Assembly (NCBI GenBank): GCA_964016885.1 | Contig: OZ024743.1 | Coordinates: forward strand, 126,100,419-126,164,418 | DNA: 64,000 nt | DNA from: Eledone cirrhosa | Taxonomy: Eukaryota; Mollusca; Cephalopoda; Octopoda; Eledonidae | Direction of reading: 5' to 3' | In this document: positions 25,905-37,843 of the stretch, piece by piece | Position numbering within the stretch: the stretch's first letter is position 1 | How the letters are laid out: each line of letters starts with the position of its first letter | Position numbers and translations under genes: made by a program | The notes under the pieces: generated by a model | Database searches by the model: none | The model's input: only the letters and a program-made list of their open reading frames with translations | Told to the model about the DNA's origin: nothing

Positions 25905-26790
25905 TTTTGTATGTTTTCCATAGTTCCAAAATGATGACGCTTCAACTTCAATTTCAACTTAGGGAAGATGTAGAGACCACACAGAGCTAGATCTGGGTTG
26001 TAGGGAGGATGTGGAAAAGTGGAAATGTTTTCTTCACCAGAAATTCTCTAATTAAAAGTGCTGTGTGAACAGGGACGTTATCGTGGTGCAGTACCCAATC
26101 CCCTGCAGTGTCCTTTCAGACTCACTTGACCTGATTTTGAAGTCATTTCAAGATATCTTTGTAGAAGGTGTGATTAACTGTCTGTCCTGGTGGTAAAAAT
26201 TCTTTGTGAACGATACCATGGCTGTCAAAAAAACATGATAATCATTGTTTTTACCTTGGATCTGCTCATGTGTGCTTTTTTTGGATGAGGAGAATTTTTC
26301 ATGTGTCACTCCTCACTTTGCCATTTTGTCTCTGGATCATACTTGAACACCCATAGATCATCTGTTATTCTTTATCCAAGAAATTTGGCTCAATTTCAAG
26401 ACTTTCTAGCAAATCCTGACAAATTTCCAACCGGTTCACTTATTGTTCCACAGACAAGTGTTTGAGCACTAGTTTTGCAAAAGATTTTCACAAGTGTAAA
26501 TGGTCTGTTAAAATTCTGTGAACTACAATTTTTATCCAAGCCTGTTTCTTCTGCAATTATTCAATAATTGGTGATCTTTTGCCATAACCTCTCGGACCAC
26601 TTCCACATTTTGTTCATTTGTTGACAAGATTGATTCATAATCAACATTTTCTTGGCTCTCTTTGAAAGCTTTGTGCCACTTAAAAACCTTACTTCTTGAT
26701 AGAGTGGCATATCCATAAGCTTGTGTTAAAGAATTAAATGTTTTGGTGACAGATTTGTTGAGATTCACACACAATTTGATTGCACCAACC
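25905..26790 (-). pseudogene. Mariner transposase, decayed
   Basis: Read on the minus strand. The N-terminal HTH region SLTQAYGYATLSRSKVFKWH lies near 26670-26740. A middle block includes FFDSHGIVHKEFLPPGQ (26170-26250). WVLHHDNVPVHTA (about 26040-26100) is the second catalytic Asp region. PTTQI and LALC near 25960-26000 cover the PPYSPDLAPCD-like end. Stops and frameshifts throughout. No intact terminal inverted repeats seen. Confidence 0.8.
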
Positions 26791-27140
26791 CACCAACCCA
26801 CACATACATCCAGTGAAGCCTCCAGCCCACACTGTAAAGTGGTTGTGATGGTGACATGGCAAAAAGCACCCAGTCTACGCTGTAAAGTGTTTGTGTGCGG
26901 CAAAAGCACCCAGCCCACACTGTAAAGTGGATATGTAGGTGTCATGGCATAAAGCACTCAATCCACACTGTAAATGAAGTTGGTGCTATGAAGGGCATCC
27001 AGCTGTAGAAACCAAGCCAAAATTGGTTCTGTATGACCATGACATGGTCACTTGACCTAGCATTGCTCACAACAGGTTAACTCATCTAACCCATGCCAGT
27101 GTGGAAAAATCTGCGTTAAACTACGATGATGATGATGTTT
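26791..27140 (+). repeat. RTE 3'-end copy (plus)
   Basis: Repeated AAGCACCCAGYCYACRCTGT units with TAAAGTGG, then GGGCATCCAGCTGTAGAAAC and CTAACCCATGCCAGTGTGGA, ending CTACGATGATGATG. Confidence 0.8.
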
Positions 27141-28180
27141 GATATTTTCCTGCATCACAAATGTAACAGAGATTATAAACACATCTCTACAGATACAGCA
27201 ATAACTCACAACTGACACAATCAATCATGTTCAAACAAGTATGTACATGCAGCCAAAGTCATAATTAACATGCCTATATAACAAGGTGCTGCATTAACAT
27301 GTCATACATAGGAATATCAGTTCTCTTATTTTTGAGACAAACCTCATATCTCCCATTCTTAGAAGAGAATTTCCTCATCATCAACACGTCCCCTCTTATT
27401 TTTCACTGAATAGAACTTTTAATGCTTTGAGCAAAAGCATTATAAATTCAAAGCTACTGCATGGCAACATTTGATGTGTGTAGTAACATTTGAAAGTTAC
27501 TGAGCAGCAACATTTTGATGTGTCTGGTAACATTTCAAAGCTACAGACTACAAACATCTTCAGTCTATGGCAAGCTTCAAGCCTGTCATGAAGTCTCTTT
27601 TGAAGTAATGTTTTATGGTTGGGTGTCCTTCCAGGTGCTAACCCTTTTAAGCAACATGCAGGGATATGGTGTACCTATTCTGAGCCAGATACAGTACACA
27701 CCATCAAGTGTTATTGTTGATGCCATGATAAAATGCATCTAGTCAACTCTGTAAAATGGTACTGCTGTTGCCATAAAAAATGCACCCAATATAAAACTGG
27801 TTGGCGTTAGAAAAAATATCCAGTTGTAAAATACATGCCAAATATGGAATAAGATAGGTCACTCTGAGCAAGATAGGTCACTCTGAGCAAGATGGGTCAC
27901 TCTGACCCATCTAGGCTCAGACTGTGACAACCCATCTGATGCATGTGTACATAAAATGATTATAATGATGACACACAGGACATTTCAAAGCTACTGAGTG
28001 GCAACATTTTGATGTGCATGGCACCAATGTAGTGACTACACAGTCACACACCTGCACACTTTAAAGAGAGCATTGCTCATTTACTTGTATGGGTAAGACT
28101 GGTTAGAGCAACTATGTCTGCCTCTTGCAGCTGTAATAAAACTATGGTTAATTTTAAGACTAAAACATTCTGTTAAAGTT
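27141..28180. other. Intron 7 middle: decayed repeats
   Basis: 27420-27540 has three diverged copies of a TGGCAACATTTTGATGTG block (another at 27995). 27610-27760 and 27770-27975 are diverged RTE 3' repeats in opposite orientations. 27850-27910 is a short tandem of GATAGGTCACTCTGAGCAA. No gene seen. Confidence 0.5.
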
Positions 28181-28420
28181 AAAAGCTTTCTTAAGCCTAG
28201 AAGTTCATCTGGCTGGAACTTATCCTGGTTTCATTGGCATTAAATGACTGAAAGTACAAGATTGTCCGTTGCAGGGTCAACTCCCTGCTGCTACTGCTAG
28301 TACTAATTCTTTTTCTGCCGAGTAAACTGATGCAATAAAGTGCCTTGCTCAAGGACACAATGCACCACACAGTCCAAGAATCAAATTTGTTATCGTGAGT
28401 AGGCCTCACAGTTTCACTAA
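28181..28420 (-). repeat. SINE of a second type (minus)
   Basis: Reverse complement carries GTGAGGCCTACTCACGATAA (tRNA-like head), GTGTCCTTGAGCAAGGCACT and CTGCAACGGACAATC. Related to the plus-strand copy at 33455-33735. Confidence 0.6.
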
Positions 28421-28706
28421 AACATTCTGTAGTAAAAATAATATGGCATTTGAGTGTCTCTAGTTGAATGTACATCTTGAATTTGATATTCTGATAGGTT
28501 ACTCTTCTTCAGACTATGTAAAAAAAACAACACATTATTGCTGTTGGGTCATTCACTGTTTTATGTCAAGGTTTTCTCATAAAACCGAATTCTATATGTT
28601 GAAATTTGAGAATAGCAATTAGGAGCAACAGCTTATACTCTCTACTTTATAAATTCTGTAAAAACTACTATTGTTTTGAAAATATCTTCAATTTATCTAA
28701 TTACAG

Positions 28707-28801
28707 ATCAGAGAATTTCTGGTGGAAAGGTCAGAATAAAAGAACTGGTGAATTAGGCATGTTTCCAAGACATTTAGTGAATCCTCAGAGAAGACTAGCA
28801 G
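28707..28801 (+). CDS. TNK2: Ack/TNK2-like kinase, SH3 second half
   Basis: Encodes SENFWWKGQNKRTGELGMFP and RHLVNPQRRLA. The WW pair and G-x-FP-x-xLV are the SH3 ligand-groove residues and final strand. Acceptor TTACAG at 28706, donor G/GTAATT at 28802. It joins phase 2 to phase 1. Confidence 0.93.
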
Positions 28802-29805
28802 GTAATTCAGTTTATTCTGCTTGCTGGATAGTGGGAAGGTGGAGTATAGAAATTGATGTTATTGTAGATGTTAAAGTGATGATAATGACGTACCCACCAC
28901 TACCAGCCAATTCTATGGCACTAAATTGATATTTTAACTGCTGTAATAAATGTTTTTAAAATTTGAACATTTATTTTCGCAATTTTCTTGAAAATGTTCT
29001 ATTGATGTCATTCTTACTACTACTACTACTACTTTGACGCTAAATTCTGCCAGTTGCAGACTGGGCATAAACATGAGATATTTTTCTCCACAAAGTTCTA
29101 TCCCAATAGCAGAGTTTAAAGAGCAAAGATCAAGTCCAGTCCATAGGTTGTCATTATCAAGCCATCGTTTTGGCTGCCAGCCTCTCCTTTTCTTACCAGC
29201 CAACCTTCCTTCCAGGCATAACATTTTTACTAAGGCTTAAAATCCCAAATAATTTATCATCTGATTAAGCTTATCACCACTGCCACCACTTTCAGCATCT
29301 CACCTAGGAGACTAGACTTATTTTTTTGTTTCTACTCAGACTTTAATGGAAGCTGTTTTATATCCATGGTTTTACAATCTACACCATATGATGGTGCTGA
29401 CAGTTTAGTCATTTGGTATGGATTATGTCATAGTAACATTATCTGTTGTAAGTTAGGTTCATTGTGATCACAATAGCTGTTGTTAGTTAGATATGTATAG
29501 TAAATATATGCCAATAGTATAATCATCATTGTTTTTATGTCTGCTTCACAATGTAGCTTGAGTTAGACAAAACTTTTTGAGGCAGCCATTTCTATGGCTA
29601 GATGTCATTCTGAACATCAAGCCAATGGTGTATAATTTTTATCTTTGTCAAACCACTGTGAGCTGTATTACTTATGTAGGGCAGAAACAAAGCTTTGTTA
29701 TGTAGTTTGTCTATTTACTCTCATCTACTTTTTAGTCACTCACTAATTGATTAAAATATTCTAAAGAAAAACAAATTCTGAACTGTATTTTTCCTATCTT
29801 TTTAG
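28802..29805. other. Intron 8 with a LINE 3' remnant
   Basis: 28990-29230 on the minus strand encodes EGRLAGKKRRGWQPKRWLDN, the Arg-rich RxRWLD stretch common near the C-terminus of several LINE proteins, followed by a (GTA)n 3' tail at 29018-29034. 29530-29670 is a faint RTE 3' repeat. Otherwise unassigned. Confidence 0.55.
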
Positions 29806-29902
29806 GTGAAGACATCAGCAAACCGTTGAAGAATAGTTTTATCCACACTGGTCATGTTGATGTTAGTGGCAACTTTTGGGGCAATCCAGTTTCTATCGAT
29901 GA
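29806..29902 (+). CDS. TNK2: Ack/TNK2-like kinase, CRIB exon
   Basis: Encodes EDISKPLKNSFIHTGHVDVS then GNFWGNPVSID. ISxPxxxSFxHxGH is the Cdc42/Rac-binding (CRIB) signature; the conserved histidines and glycine are present. The FWG turn follows, as in Ack proteins. This implies binding to GTP-loaded Cdc42. Acceptor TTTTTAG at 29805; donor GTGAGT at 29903. Confidence 0.94.
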
Positions 29903-30514
29903 GTGAGTCATGTTACTTTTATTATTGCTTTAACCCTTTGAACCCTCACATTTTGTCATATGTAAGATCCCTAATCCTAAGAGTCCTCACAAAAATCATT
30001 AAAAAAGGACAGCCAGTTAACCCCCCCAAGATAAATGTATGAACTTGACAAAATCACATCAATGCCTTACTGAAGAACTCAGGCTAATGCATTGATGTAA
30101 AACAATCACTGCTTTATGTAGGAAATTGCGTAAATAACAATCCACAGAAATGCGTGGCAGAATGGAATACCAGGCTTATGGGGATATAGTCAGACATTGT
30201 CATGATCAGAATACTAGGATAGTGGAATATAGTCAAACATTGTTGGAACTGGAATGCTGGGCAGGTGGGAAATAGTCAAACATCATTCAAACTGTAATGT
30301 CTGGCTGATGGGTTCAAAAGATTAAGATTTATCTGAGTAGTATTGATCTTTTGTTGTACCCTATATCAACTGCAATGAAATATACCTCACCAAAGACAGA
30401 GTTTTGTGCAGTATTTATCTATATATTTTGAATTGAGGTTTTGTTGATCCAGTAGATAAGTTACATGCTGGTTTTACACAGCATGTTTTTATAAGGAAAG
30501 GTGTGACTTATGCA
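29903..30514. other. Intron 9 start, diverged 60-bp repeats
   Basis: 30155-30315 contains about three diverged units around ATAGTCARACATTGT and GGAATRCTGGGC. The rest is unassigned. Confidence 0.5.
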
Positions 30515-31964
30515 TCATCATCATCATCATCATCACCGTTTTACGTCCGTTCTTCCACGCTAGCATGGGTTAGACGGGTTGTCCTGTTGTGGGCAGTGTC
30601 TGGTCGGCTGACCATGCCTTGCTCATACAGGAACTGATCTGGCTTGATTTCTACAGCTGGATGCCCTTCCTAACACCAACCTCATTTACAGTGAGTGCTG
30701 GGTGCTTTTTCGTGGCGCCTACACGTCCACTTTACAGTGTGGGCTGGGTGCTTTTTTGCCGTGGCACCTCCACGACCACCTTGCGGTGGGGGGGGGGGGG
30801 CATATTGTTTATATGCTTCAGCATGTACCCATGGGAGGTCGGGTACCCTGTATTACTGCGTGACGCCAGAAGTCACGGTCGTGTGTCATTGACTTTGAGA
30901 GGTGTAGTTGGGTAAGGTCGGCTTTTATCACCTCATCCCAAGTCATCTTGGGTCTCCCCACTCCGCGGTTTCCATCAACTTCTAGTGCTCTGCACCTTTT
31001 TATGCAGCTGTCATCCTTCATACGCATCACATGTCCATACCAGCGTAACCGCCTCTCCTGCACGCAGCATTTGATTCCTCTTATGCTCAGTCTCTCTCTC
31101 AATTCATTTATGCTTTGTCGTTCACGTATATTACTGTTACACATCCATCGGAGCATGCAGGCTTCGTTTCTCTCTAATCTACGTAAGTCTTCCACCTTCA
31201 GCGCCCAGGTCTCACTACCATGCAACATCGCTGTTCGGATACACGCATCATACAGTCTGCCTTTCATTCTGAGGGAGAAGCTTTTTGCAGCTAGCAGTGG
31301 TAGTAGTTCCCTAAACTTCTTCCATCCCGTTCTTACCCTAGTTATTGTACTTTCTGAGCACCCACCTCCGTTGCTAATTCGGTCACCTAGGTAGCAGAAG
31401 CTGTCTACTGTTTCTACAGGGCCCTCCCAGAGATTGGTGGTACTTGTTTCCTGTGGCTGTTTGCTTGCTGTTTCAGCACAGCTGCTGCATGTGAATCCTA
31501 CATTCTTAATTAAGCTTCCTGAGATCCCGCTACATCTCTTGTGTACCCATTGTTTGCATTTGGGGCAAAGAATGGAGTTCCTACCTACACCTTTCCTACA
31601 TACTGAGCAAGGCCATTTCCCTGAGGGGATCTGGGTTCTGTTTTCTCGTCTACTTATAAGGACCTTAGTCTTTGTCATGTTGACTTTGAGGCCCTTTCTC
31701 TCTAGTCCCTGCTTCCAGGTTTGGAATTTATTCTCTAGTTCTACCATAGATTCAGCTATGAGTGCGAGGTCATCAGCATACAGGAGTTCCCATGGGCATC
31801 CGGTCTTAAACTCCTCCGTTATTGCCTGCAGGACTATGATGAACAGGAGAGGGCTAAGAACAGAGCCCTGGTGGACCCCAACCTGTACGCTAAATTCCTC
31901 GCTATACTCATTGCCAATCCTAACTTTGCTGACTGCTCCCCTATACATGGCTTGTACCGCATGA
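30515..31964 (-). mobile_element. RTE LINE, 5'-truncated, best preserved copy
   Basis: The 3' end ATCATCATCATCATCATCAC lies at 30515 and the element stops abruptly at about 31964 inside the RT domain. It sits only about 60 bp before the next exon's acceptor. Sequence is close to the copy at 13822-16810 but much less damaged, so it inserted more recently. Confidence 0.88.
30818..31948 (-). CDS. RTE reverse transcriptase C-terminal half (376 codons open)
   Basis: Continuous frame: MYRGAVSKVRIGNEYSEEFS, motif B GVHQGSVLSPLLF, catalytic ELLYADDLALIAES, thumb, then a Cys/His cluster (PCSVCRKGVG, CPKCKQWVHKRCSG, CSSC) and the GRPKMTWDEVIKADL tail. YADD is intact here. Fingers and endonuclease are missing by truncation, so it cannot move on its own. 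Confidence 0.88.
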   Translation of the reverse strand: MYRGAVSKVRIGNEYSEEFSVQVGVHQGSVLSPLLFIIVLQAITEEFKTGCPWELLYADDLALIAESMVELENKFQTWKQGLERKGLKVNMTKTKVLISRRENRTQIPSGKWPCSVCRKGVGRNSILCPKCKQWVHKRCSGISGSLIKNVGFTCSSCAETASKQPQETSTTNLWEGPVETVDSFCYLGDRISNGGGCSESTITRVRTGWKKFRELLPLLAAKSFSLRMKGRLYDACIRTAMLHGSETWALKVEDLRRLERNEACMLRWMCNSNIRERQSINELRERLSIRGIKCCVQERRLRWYGHVMRMKDDSCIKRCRALEVDGNRGVGRPKMTWDEVIKADLTQLHLSKSMTHDRDFWRHAVIQGTRPPMGTC

Positions 31965-32023
31965 GTATATATATTAATCTAAGTTGTTTTTTTTATTGTT
32001 GAGTGTTTTATTTGCTATTTTAG

Positions 32024-32112
32024 TGTGTACCTACGTAATCCGATGGAACCTGAAGACATCCATGGTGACCCAAACCAAGTAGAACCAACAAACTTACCTG
32101 ATAGAAGTAAAC
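32024..32112 (+). CDS. TNK2: Ack/TNK2-like kinase, post-CRIB exon
   Basis: Completes an Asp codon and reads VYLRNPMEPEDIHGDPNQVE. YLxNPMxPxD is the conserved block right after the CRIB motif in Ack1. Acceptor TTTTAG at 32023, donor AAC/GTGAGT at 32113, ending in phase 1. Confidence 0.9.
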
Positions 32113-34405
32113 GTGAGTTGGTTTTTTCTTTTCTTTGTTTACTGCATATACTCAATTATAAGCTCATTCAAATATAAGCCAACCCTCTATTTCATGTCTG
32201 AGAAATGGGCAAAACTTCAAATCCTGTGTATCAGCTGAAGCAGCAGATCAACACATTATTTTCAGATGACATGGTTTTGAAATTTTTATGAGTGGGGAAT
32301 ATATTTATGAAGTTTGATAATTTGATTTTTAAAATGTGTTTAGTCTCATTGAGAGTGTAGTTTTTGTTTCACAACTCCATTATGTAAGGATTTTTTACCG
32401 TTTCTTCCATTTTATAAAGTTTCAACAAGTTTCTCAAATTTTTGTTTATATTTTTGTTTACTTTTAGTCACTCATGTCCTGGGAATACTTTGTTGTTTTT
32501 TTTGACAGACAACAATTGCGCGATCTACTGAATGTAACAGATTTTTATTTCATATACTCATATACACATCAAATGAAATGTGTGACTTAAAAAAACTTGG
32601 AAAATATTTAACATTGTACAAGTAGATTTTTACAATGACACTGTCTCGTGGCAGCATTCCCATTCACTTAGTTAACTAAAAACAAATAATTTCCAAATGT
32701 TTTGGAAACAATAGGAAAAACGAATTTCACCTCTAAAGTGAAACCAGTGTAGCATTCACCTCCAAAGTAAAACCGTGTGAGAGAGGAGATAAAGAGCAAT
32801 AAAATACAAGTCAGAAGTAAGATTTCATTATAAAGATTTGTTGGGAATGTTCTCAAGCTTTAGGGATGGATGGGTACATTGGTTCTCACCTGACTCACTA
32901 TTGTCTCTGAAAACATTTTCAGCCACAATCTGGAAACTGCTTCTGCTGGCAAGTTAAGCTTAGTGAAGGACTTGATGTTTAGAGAGAAGAGCACCGCCAA
33001 ACATTCTAAAGTCCACTGAAATGTCATGATAGACAAACAGTTAAATAACATGTTGAATCAATTGTGGGAGACAAAGAAAATCTTGGTCCGACAACATCAA
33101 AGTCTGAACTGGTCACAACACTGAGACCCTTCTACGCATGATGGAGAATAGTGACCAGTGGTGTTGGCTGACTGAGTAGCACCCCAACAACTTGGCTGCA
33201 CCAATTGTGGGAACGGGATGATATTCTCAAGGGGATGCATAAATAACATTCATGACAATGTAGAAAAGCAGTGTTTCATTGTAAAATAATCACTCCAGAT
33301 ATTTTACGACCTTCTTTACATAGAATTTGAAGTTGATGAAAATCGGCAAAATATTATTCTCCATTTTACCATCGTTTTTTTTTTTCCTTTTTTTTTTATT
33401 TTTTTTTTTTTTTTTGTCACATATTTCTCGGCTGATACTTTTCAAGGCTCATTGCCTAGTGGCTTGGATTTTGGACTCATGATCCTAAGGTTGTGAGTTT
33501 GATTTTCAGACTGTGGTGTGTTGTAGCCTTAAGCAAGGCACTTCATTTCATATTGCTACAGTTCACTCAGCTGAAAATGTGTACCTGCAGCCTTGCAACA
33601 GACTGGTGACCACCCCAGTGAGGGAGTTTCTTGTACTCTTAGTTACATAACACTCCTGGAAACTGAGATAAGCTCTGGCCTTCCTCTGACCCAGGCTAAC
33701 ATGGAAGAATAGATATAAAAAGAAATGACTTTTCATGAATTTCATAATTTGAATCATTAAATAAATTCTTTCCAGTTTATACCACTTTTTCAGATAGCAT
33801 AGCTGCTATTATACTGTGTATCTCAGTTTTTAAAATAGGTACACCATAACCTTGTATGTCCTAAGAGGTAATTAAACTGATTAGCATCAAGAAGGCCCTC
33901 CAGCTGTGAAATGCAGCTTTTTTTAATTTAGACAACTTGATACTTTAAAATTTTAATTTCTAAAGGTAAGAATCCTCATGAATATCATATTAAATTATCA
34001 TCTAAGTAAATTAGAACTGACTGCAGACAATGCTTTTTTTTCTCTCCAAAATTGCTGACTGAATACAAACATGCTTTTTCTCAAAAAAAATGTTTCCATC
34101 TCTTCCTCTTCTACTCCCTATCTTTTTATTTCATCTTTTATTTCTTATTCTATCTTCTGATGAAGGACTAATGTCCGAAACATAAAGATTCTTTTCCTAC
34201 TATATCAAGCATTAAACTAATATATTTCTTCATTGTACTGTTTTGTTTGCTTTGTTGTTTCTATTTACTTTGTGCTTATATATATATATTACTGATTTTT
34301 TTCTCCCTCATATATATTCTTTGTATATTATTTACACTCACATATATTTAGCTATACATGTAGAATTTACTTTTTTCAAGTCTGTCCATTTTTTTTATTC
34401 CACAG
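32113..34405. other. Intron 10: SINE, T tracts, hammerhead-like motif
   Basis: 33455-33735 is a plus-strand SINE (GCCTAGTGGCTTGGATTTTG head, GGCACTTCATTTCATATTGC, CAGACTGGTGACCACC). 33370-33416 is nearly pure T. 34100-34330 is a T-rich stretch like the 3' region of the PLE at 58596. No coding feature. Confidence 0.6.
34150..34195 (+). ncRNA. Possible hammerhead core, reduced helix III
   Basis: Canonical CTGATGA (34157-34163), helix II GGAC-TAAT-GTCC with an extra A, then GAAA (34177-34180). ATCTT (34152-34156) can pair with AAGAT (34185-34189). Helix III would be only one pair (A34180-T34183). Core bases fit, but the small helix III makes activity doubtful. Confidence 0.4.
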
Positions 34406-36447
34406 GTCAGTTTGCTTACCAATCTTTAAACATTGGGCGCCACTTTAATTATTCAAAATTGAAAGACGATTCAATCAAACTAACATCGCCAGTGAAAGAG
34501 GCAGCACAATCATCTATCAAGTCAATCCCATTACCATCTTCTCCAAATTCTAAATCAAAAGTGTCCCATCATCTTCGAAAACAAGCTGTAACAGACGAGA
34601 AACCTTTAATTGACCTGGAAAATGAATGTGAATCTTTAAAAACCCCACTTCCTTGCCGAGTGTCTCAAGACTCTTTATCTCTCTTTGATTCATTATTAAC
34701 TCGGGATAACAACAGTGACTCTGTAGAGGGCCACTTGCCCAGAGCACTGTTAGATGTTAATAAATCAACAGATCCATTTGAACTGGATTCTAATCTGAAA
34801 AAATATGTCAAAAGTAGCTCACTCACATCACAAGGATTTTCAAATTTTAACTTTGACTCCCATGAAGATTTATCTCCGGCTTTAGTTTCCTCTCCTCCTC
34901 CTTCTACCTCTACAAATCTAAATACTGTGAATAACAAACCCAAAATTCCAAATCAAGCTCCATGTTTTTCTAACATCCAATCAAAAAATTCCACCAGACA
35001 AGCATCCTTCATTCCTTCTTCTAGTTCATTATACTATTCTATGCCACCGTGTGAAGAGCAAATGAACCATGTATCCCCGAAAAAGTTAGGATCCAGCCTT
35101 CAAGATGGTCAACCGTTATCGGCGTATCATGCAGTGTCAGCTGGAGAACCTTGCAATACCTCTTTGTATGGAAACGTTAGTCCCACTTCCCCCATGGGTA
35201 GTGAGAAATATGTAAAAAATAACAAAGCATTTGATTGGTTAAATGATGCACTTAGTGACCTAAATTTGAGTAGGTCAGATAAAAATGATAAAATTCTTCA
35301 GAGTTCAGGTGCACTGCCATTATATGATGAAGTGCCACAGGAACAACCTCCACCTCCTCCTGTCATTAATAAACTTGCTGCCAGTTCCCATGGTAACCCA
35401 TTCCCATTATATGATGAAGTCCCCAGAGAAGAAGTGAAGAAAGAGACCTCTAGTTCAATTTATGGCAATTGTGCTCCAATCAACAGTGAAAGGTTTGAAG
35501 CTGTACAGAAGCTAGACATGGCCCAGTCTATGGAGGAGGAAAATAACTGGTCATCAGATTCATTTGATTCTTTTGATTCTGATGAGGAGTTTGAAAATGA
35601 AATACCTAGAGTTGAACCACCACCCCCTCTACCCCGTCGAGATTATGATAATGATAGAGGGAATGGTGGTCATAGATCTTTAGGTTGTGAACATAATCAA
35701 CACACTGTAAGCCTTCCTCAGAAGCCTTGCATTTATCCTGTGAAGCAGGATGGTAAACAACTGAGCCACACACACTATTTTCTAATCCCCCCACGACAGA
35801 GTGAAACAAAGCCCACGCAATGTAATACTGCTGAAGTCAAACCATTTGCTGTTGGTGGTCTTCAAGTTGACTCATTGTCTTCCTATGACAAAGAAGACCC
35901 CACTTTACAATACCAAAACATCACAGCTTCAAGCACAGCCACCTGCTCCACATTAACTGTGTCTTCATCTAAGCAACGTGGAGCATCATGTTCATCTACA
36001 ATGTCTAGCCCATCCTCATATGTTACTCTTGAGCAAAAATCAATGTCTGTCCCAAGCTACCTTCCAAAATTAAAACAGTACAATAATACAAAACAACAGC
36101 CTCATACTAAAGTCAGCTCAATACAAAAACATTCCTCTTCTCTCCACCAATCTTCCTCTCCCAAACAAACTTTTGAAATGTCTTCTCCTCAGGAGAAAGT
36201 ATACCAAGTTCAAAGTAAAGTATTGGGGGTCACTGACGAGGAATGTCATGCAGCACTCTGTAAATGCCAGTGGGATATTGACGGTGCCATTCGGTATCTA
36301 AAAGTAGAACAACTTTTCCGATTGGGTCTCACGTCACGTGAACAGTGTGAGAGCCTGTTAAAGAGTATGCAATGGGATCTTGAAAAAGCAAGCTCTTTAC
36401 TTTGGGTAGGATATAAACATAAAATTCAGTGTGAGTCGAATGTATAA
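34406..36447 (+). CDS. TNK2: Ack/TNK2-like kinase, terminal exon (tail and UBA)
   Basis: Encodes the last 680 residues and the TAA stop. The start QFAYQSLNIGRHFNYSK joins the previous exon through an Arg codon. The tail is Ser/Pro-rich with two PLYDEVP motifs (about 35330 and 35410), Pro-runs (EQPPPPPV, EPPPPLPRRDYD) suited to SH3 binding, an LIDLE clathrin-box-like motif (about 34605), and SFDSFDSDEEFENE. The C-terminus VLGVTDEECHAALCKCQWDI and a following SREQCESLLKSMQWDLEKAS form the UBA-like region, matching the ubiquitin-binding end of Ack1. The visible protein totals 1100 residues. Confidence 0.93.
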
Positions 36448-36938
36448 GCTGTGTTTTAGGTTATGAAAGGAATGGAAATCTACTTGAGCTCGTACATCTC
36501 TTCACCATGGAAGTTTTTTTCGTTCTCTTCCTTGGCCTGACAGAAACTCAGGCAGTGAAAAATGTGTATTTTTTTTCCCATGTGTATCTACATGCACATG
36601 CACATATTTTGCATACATAAATATATAAACATATGCATACATATATGTTTGATACTGAGTATCTGAAACATGAGTTAATACAAGTACTTGTATGAATTAA
36701 TATACGCATTGAAGCATGCATTTTTATGTGCATCTCATTTGCTATGTTAATGAAATAACACATTGTGAGCAAGGAAGACAGATTTTGGAAACCTCTAACT
36801 TATTCATTTGTCTTTGAAAGAATAACTCTCCTATTTTTGGAAAGAATTTAGTATCCTATTTGGAATATCTTTACCATAATGATTTGATGCCCTTCATAAT
36901 TGTAGGATGTGAAAGTAGAGATTGTGGATTTGAATAAA
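36448..36938 (+). other. 3' UTR with candidate polyadenylation signal
   Basis: AATAAA at 36933-36938 is the first canonical signal after the stop. Further AATAAA copies lie near 38050 and 38332, so longer UTRs are possible. Confidence 0.5.
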
Positions 36939-37702
36939 AGGCATCAGTTTGGTGTTTCTGCATCACTTCACTCTCATCTCTATGATTTGGTGTCAGAATA
37001 ATGAGTAAATTTGCAAACTGGGAATCAAACCATATTTCTTTGTTTCATAGTCCACATATTACTATTTAGCTTACATAGCCGTCCCTTTGATAAACATCAT
37101 CTTTTTTTTCCTGCAGTCTGTTTTCTAATGTATACACACATACACACACACACATCACCACAAACACAAACATCAGTGCAGTTCTATGCTTTTTTTCTAT
37201 TAGAATTGTTTAGAATAGGATACTGAGTTGTGCAGTATCAGAGCCTGGTCTAAATCATGGCTTCTTGATATAGTGTGTTCACAAGCAGTATTTTGTACTT
37301 AATGTTTTGCCAAATAGAAATGTAATGCAATGCACAGAAACCCAGATGACATTACCCATAAGCGTTTATTTCTAGAGTGGTCTTGATCATGAAGAACATT
37401 GTGGAATCAAATGTTTATTATAAGTCATTAAACTTTCTAGTGTAAACAAGGATATTTGAAGAATATTGTGAGTGGACATTAAGGGGCTGCTTGCAAATGG
37501 GGGACTGTAACTGTAGCATGGTTAAGGTGATAACTAGAAATTTATCGCAGAAATATTAGAAAACTAATAAACAATGTGTCAAAGCTAGAACTATTATAGT
37601 GAAAGCAACATTGAGATATATGTGTGTGTGTCTATATATATATATGTATGTATGTGTGTGTGTGTATAATAATATATATATATATATACACACATACACA
37701 TA

Positions 37703-37747
<45 letters not shown>

Positions 37748-37800
37748 GATGATGATATATATCTATATACATATATATACACATATATATACATATATAT

Positions 37801-37843
<43 letters not shown>

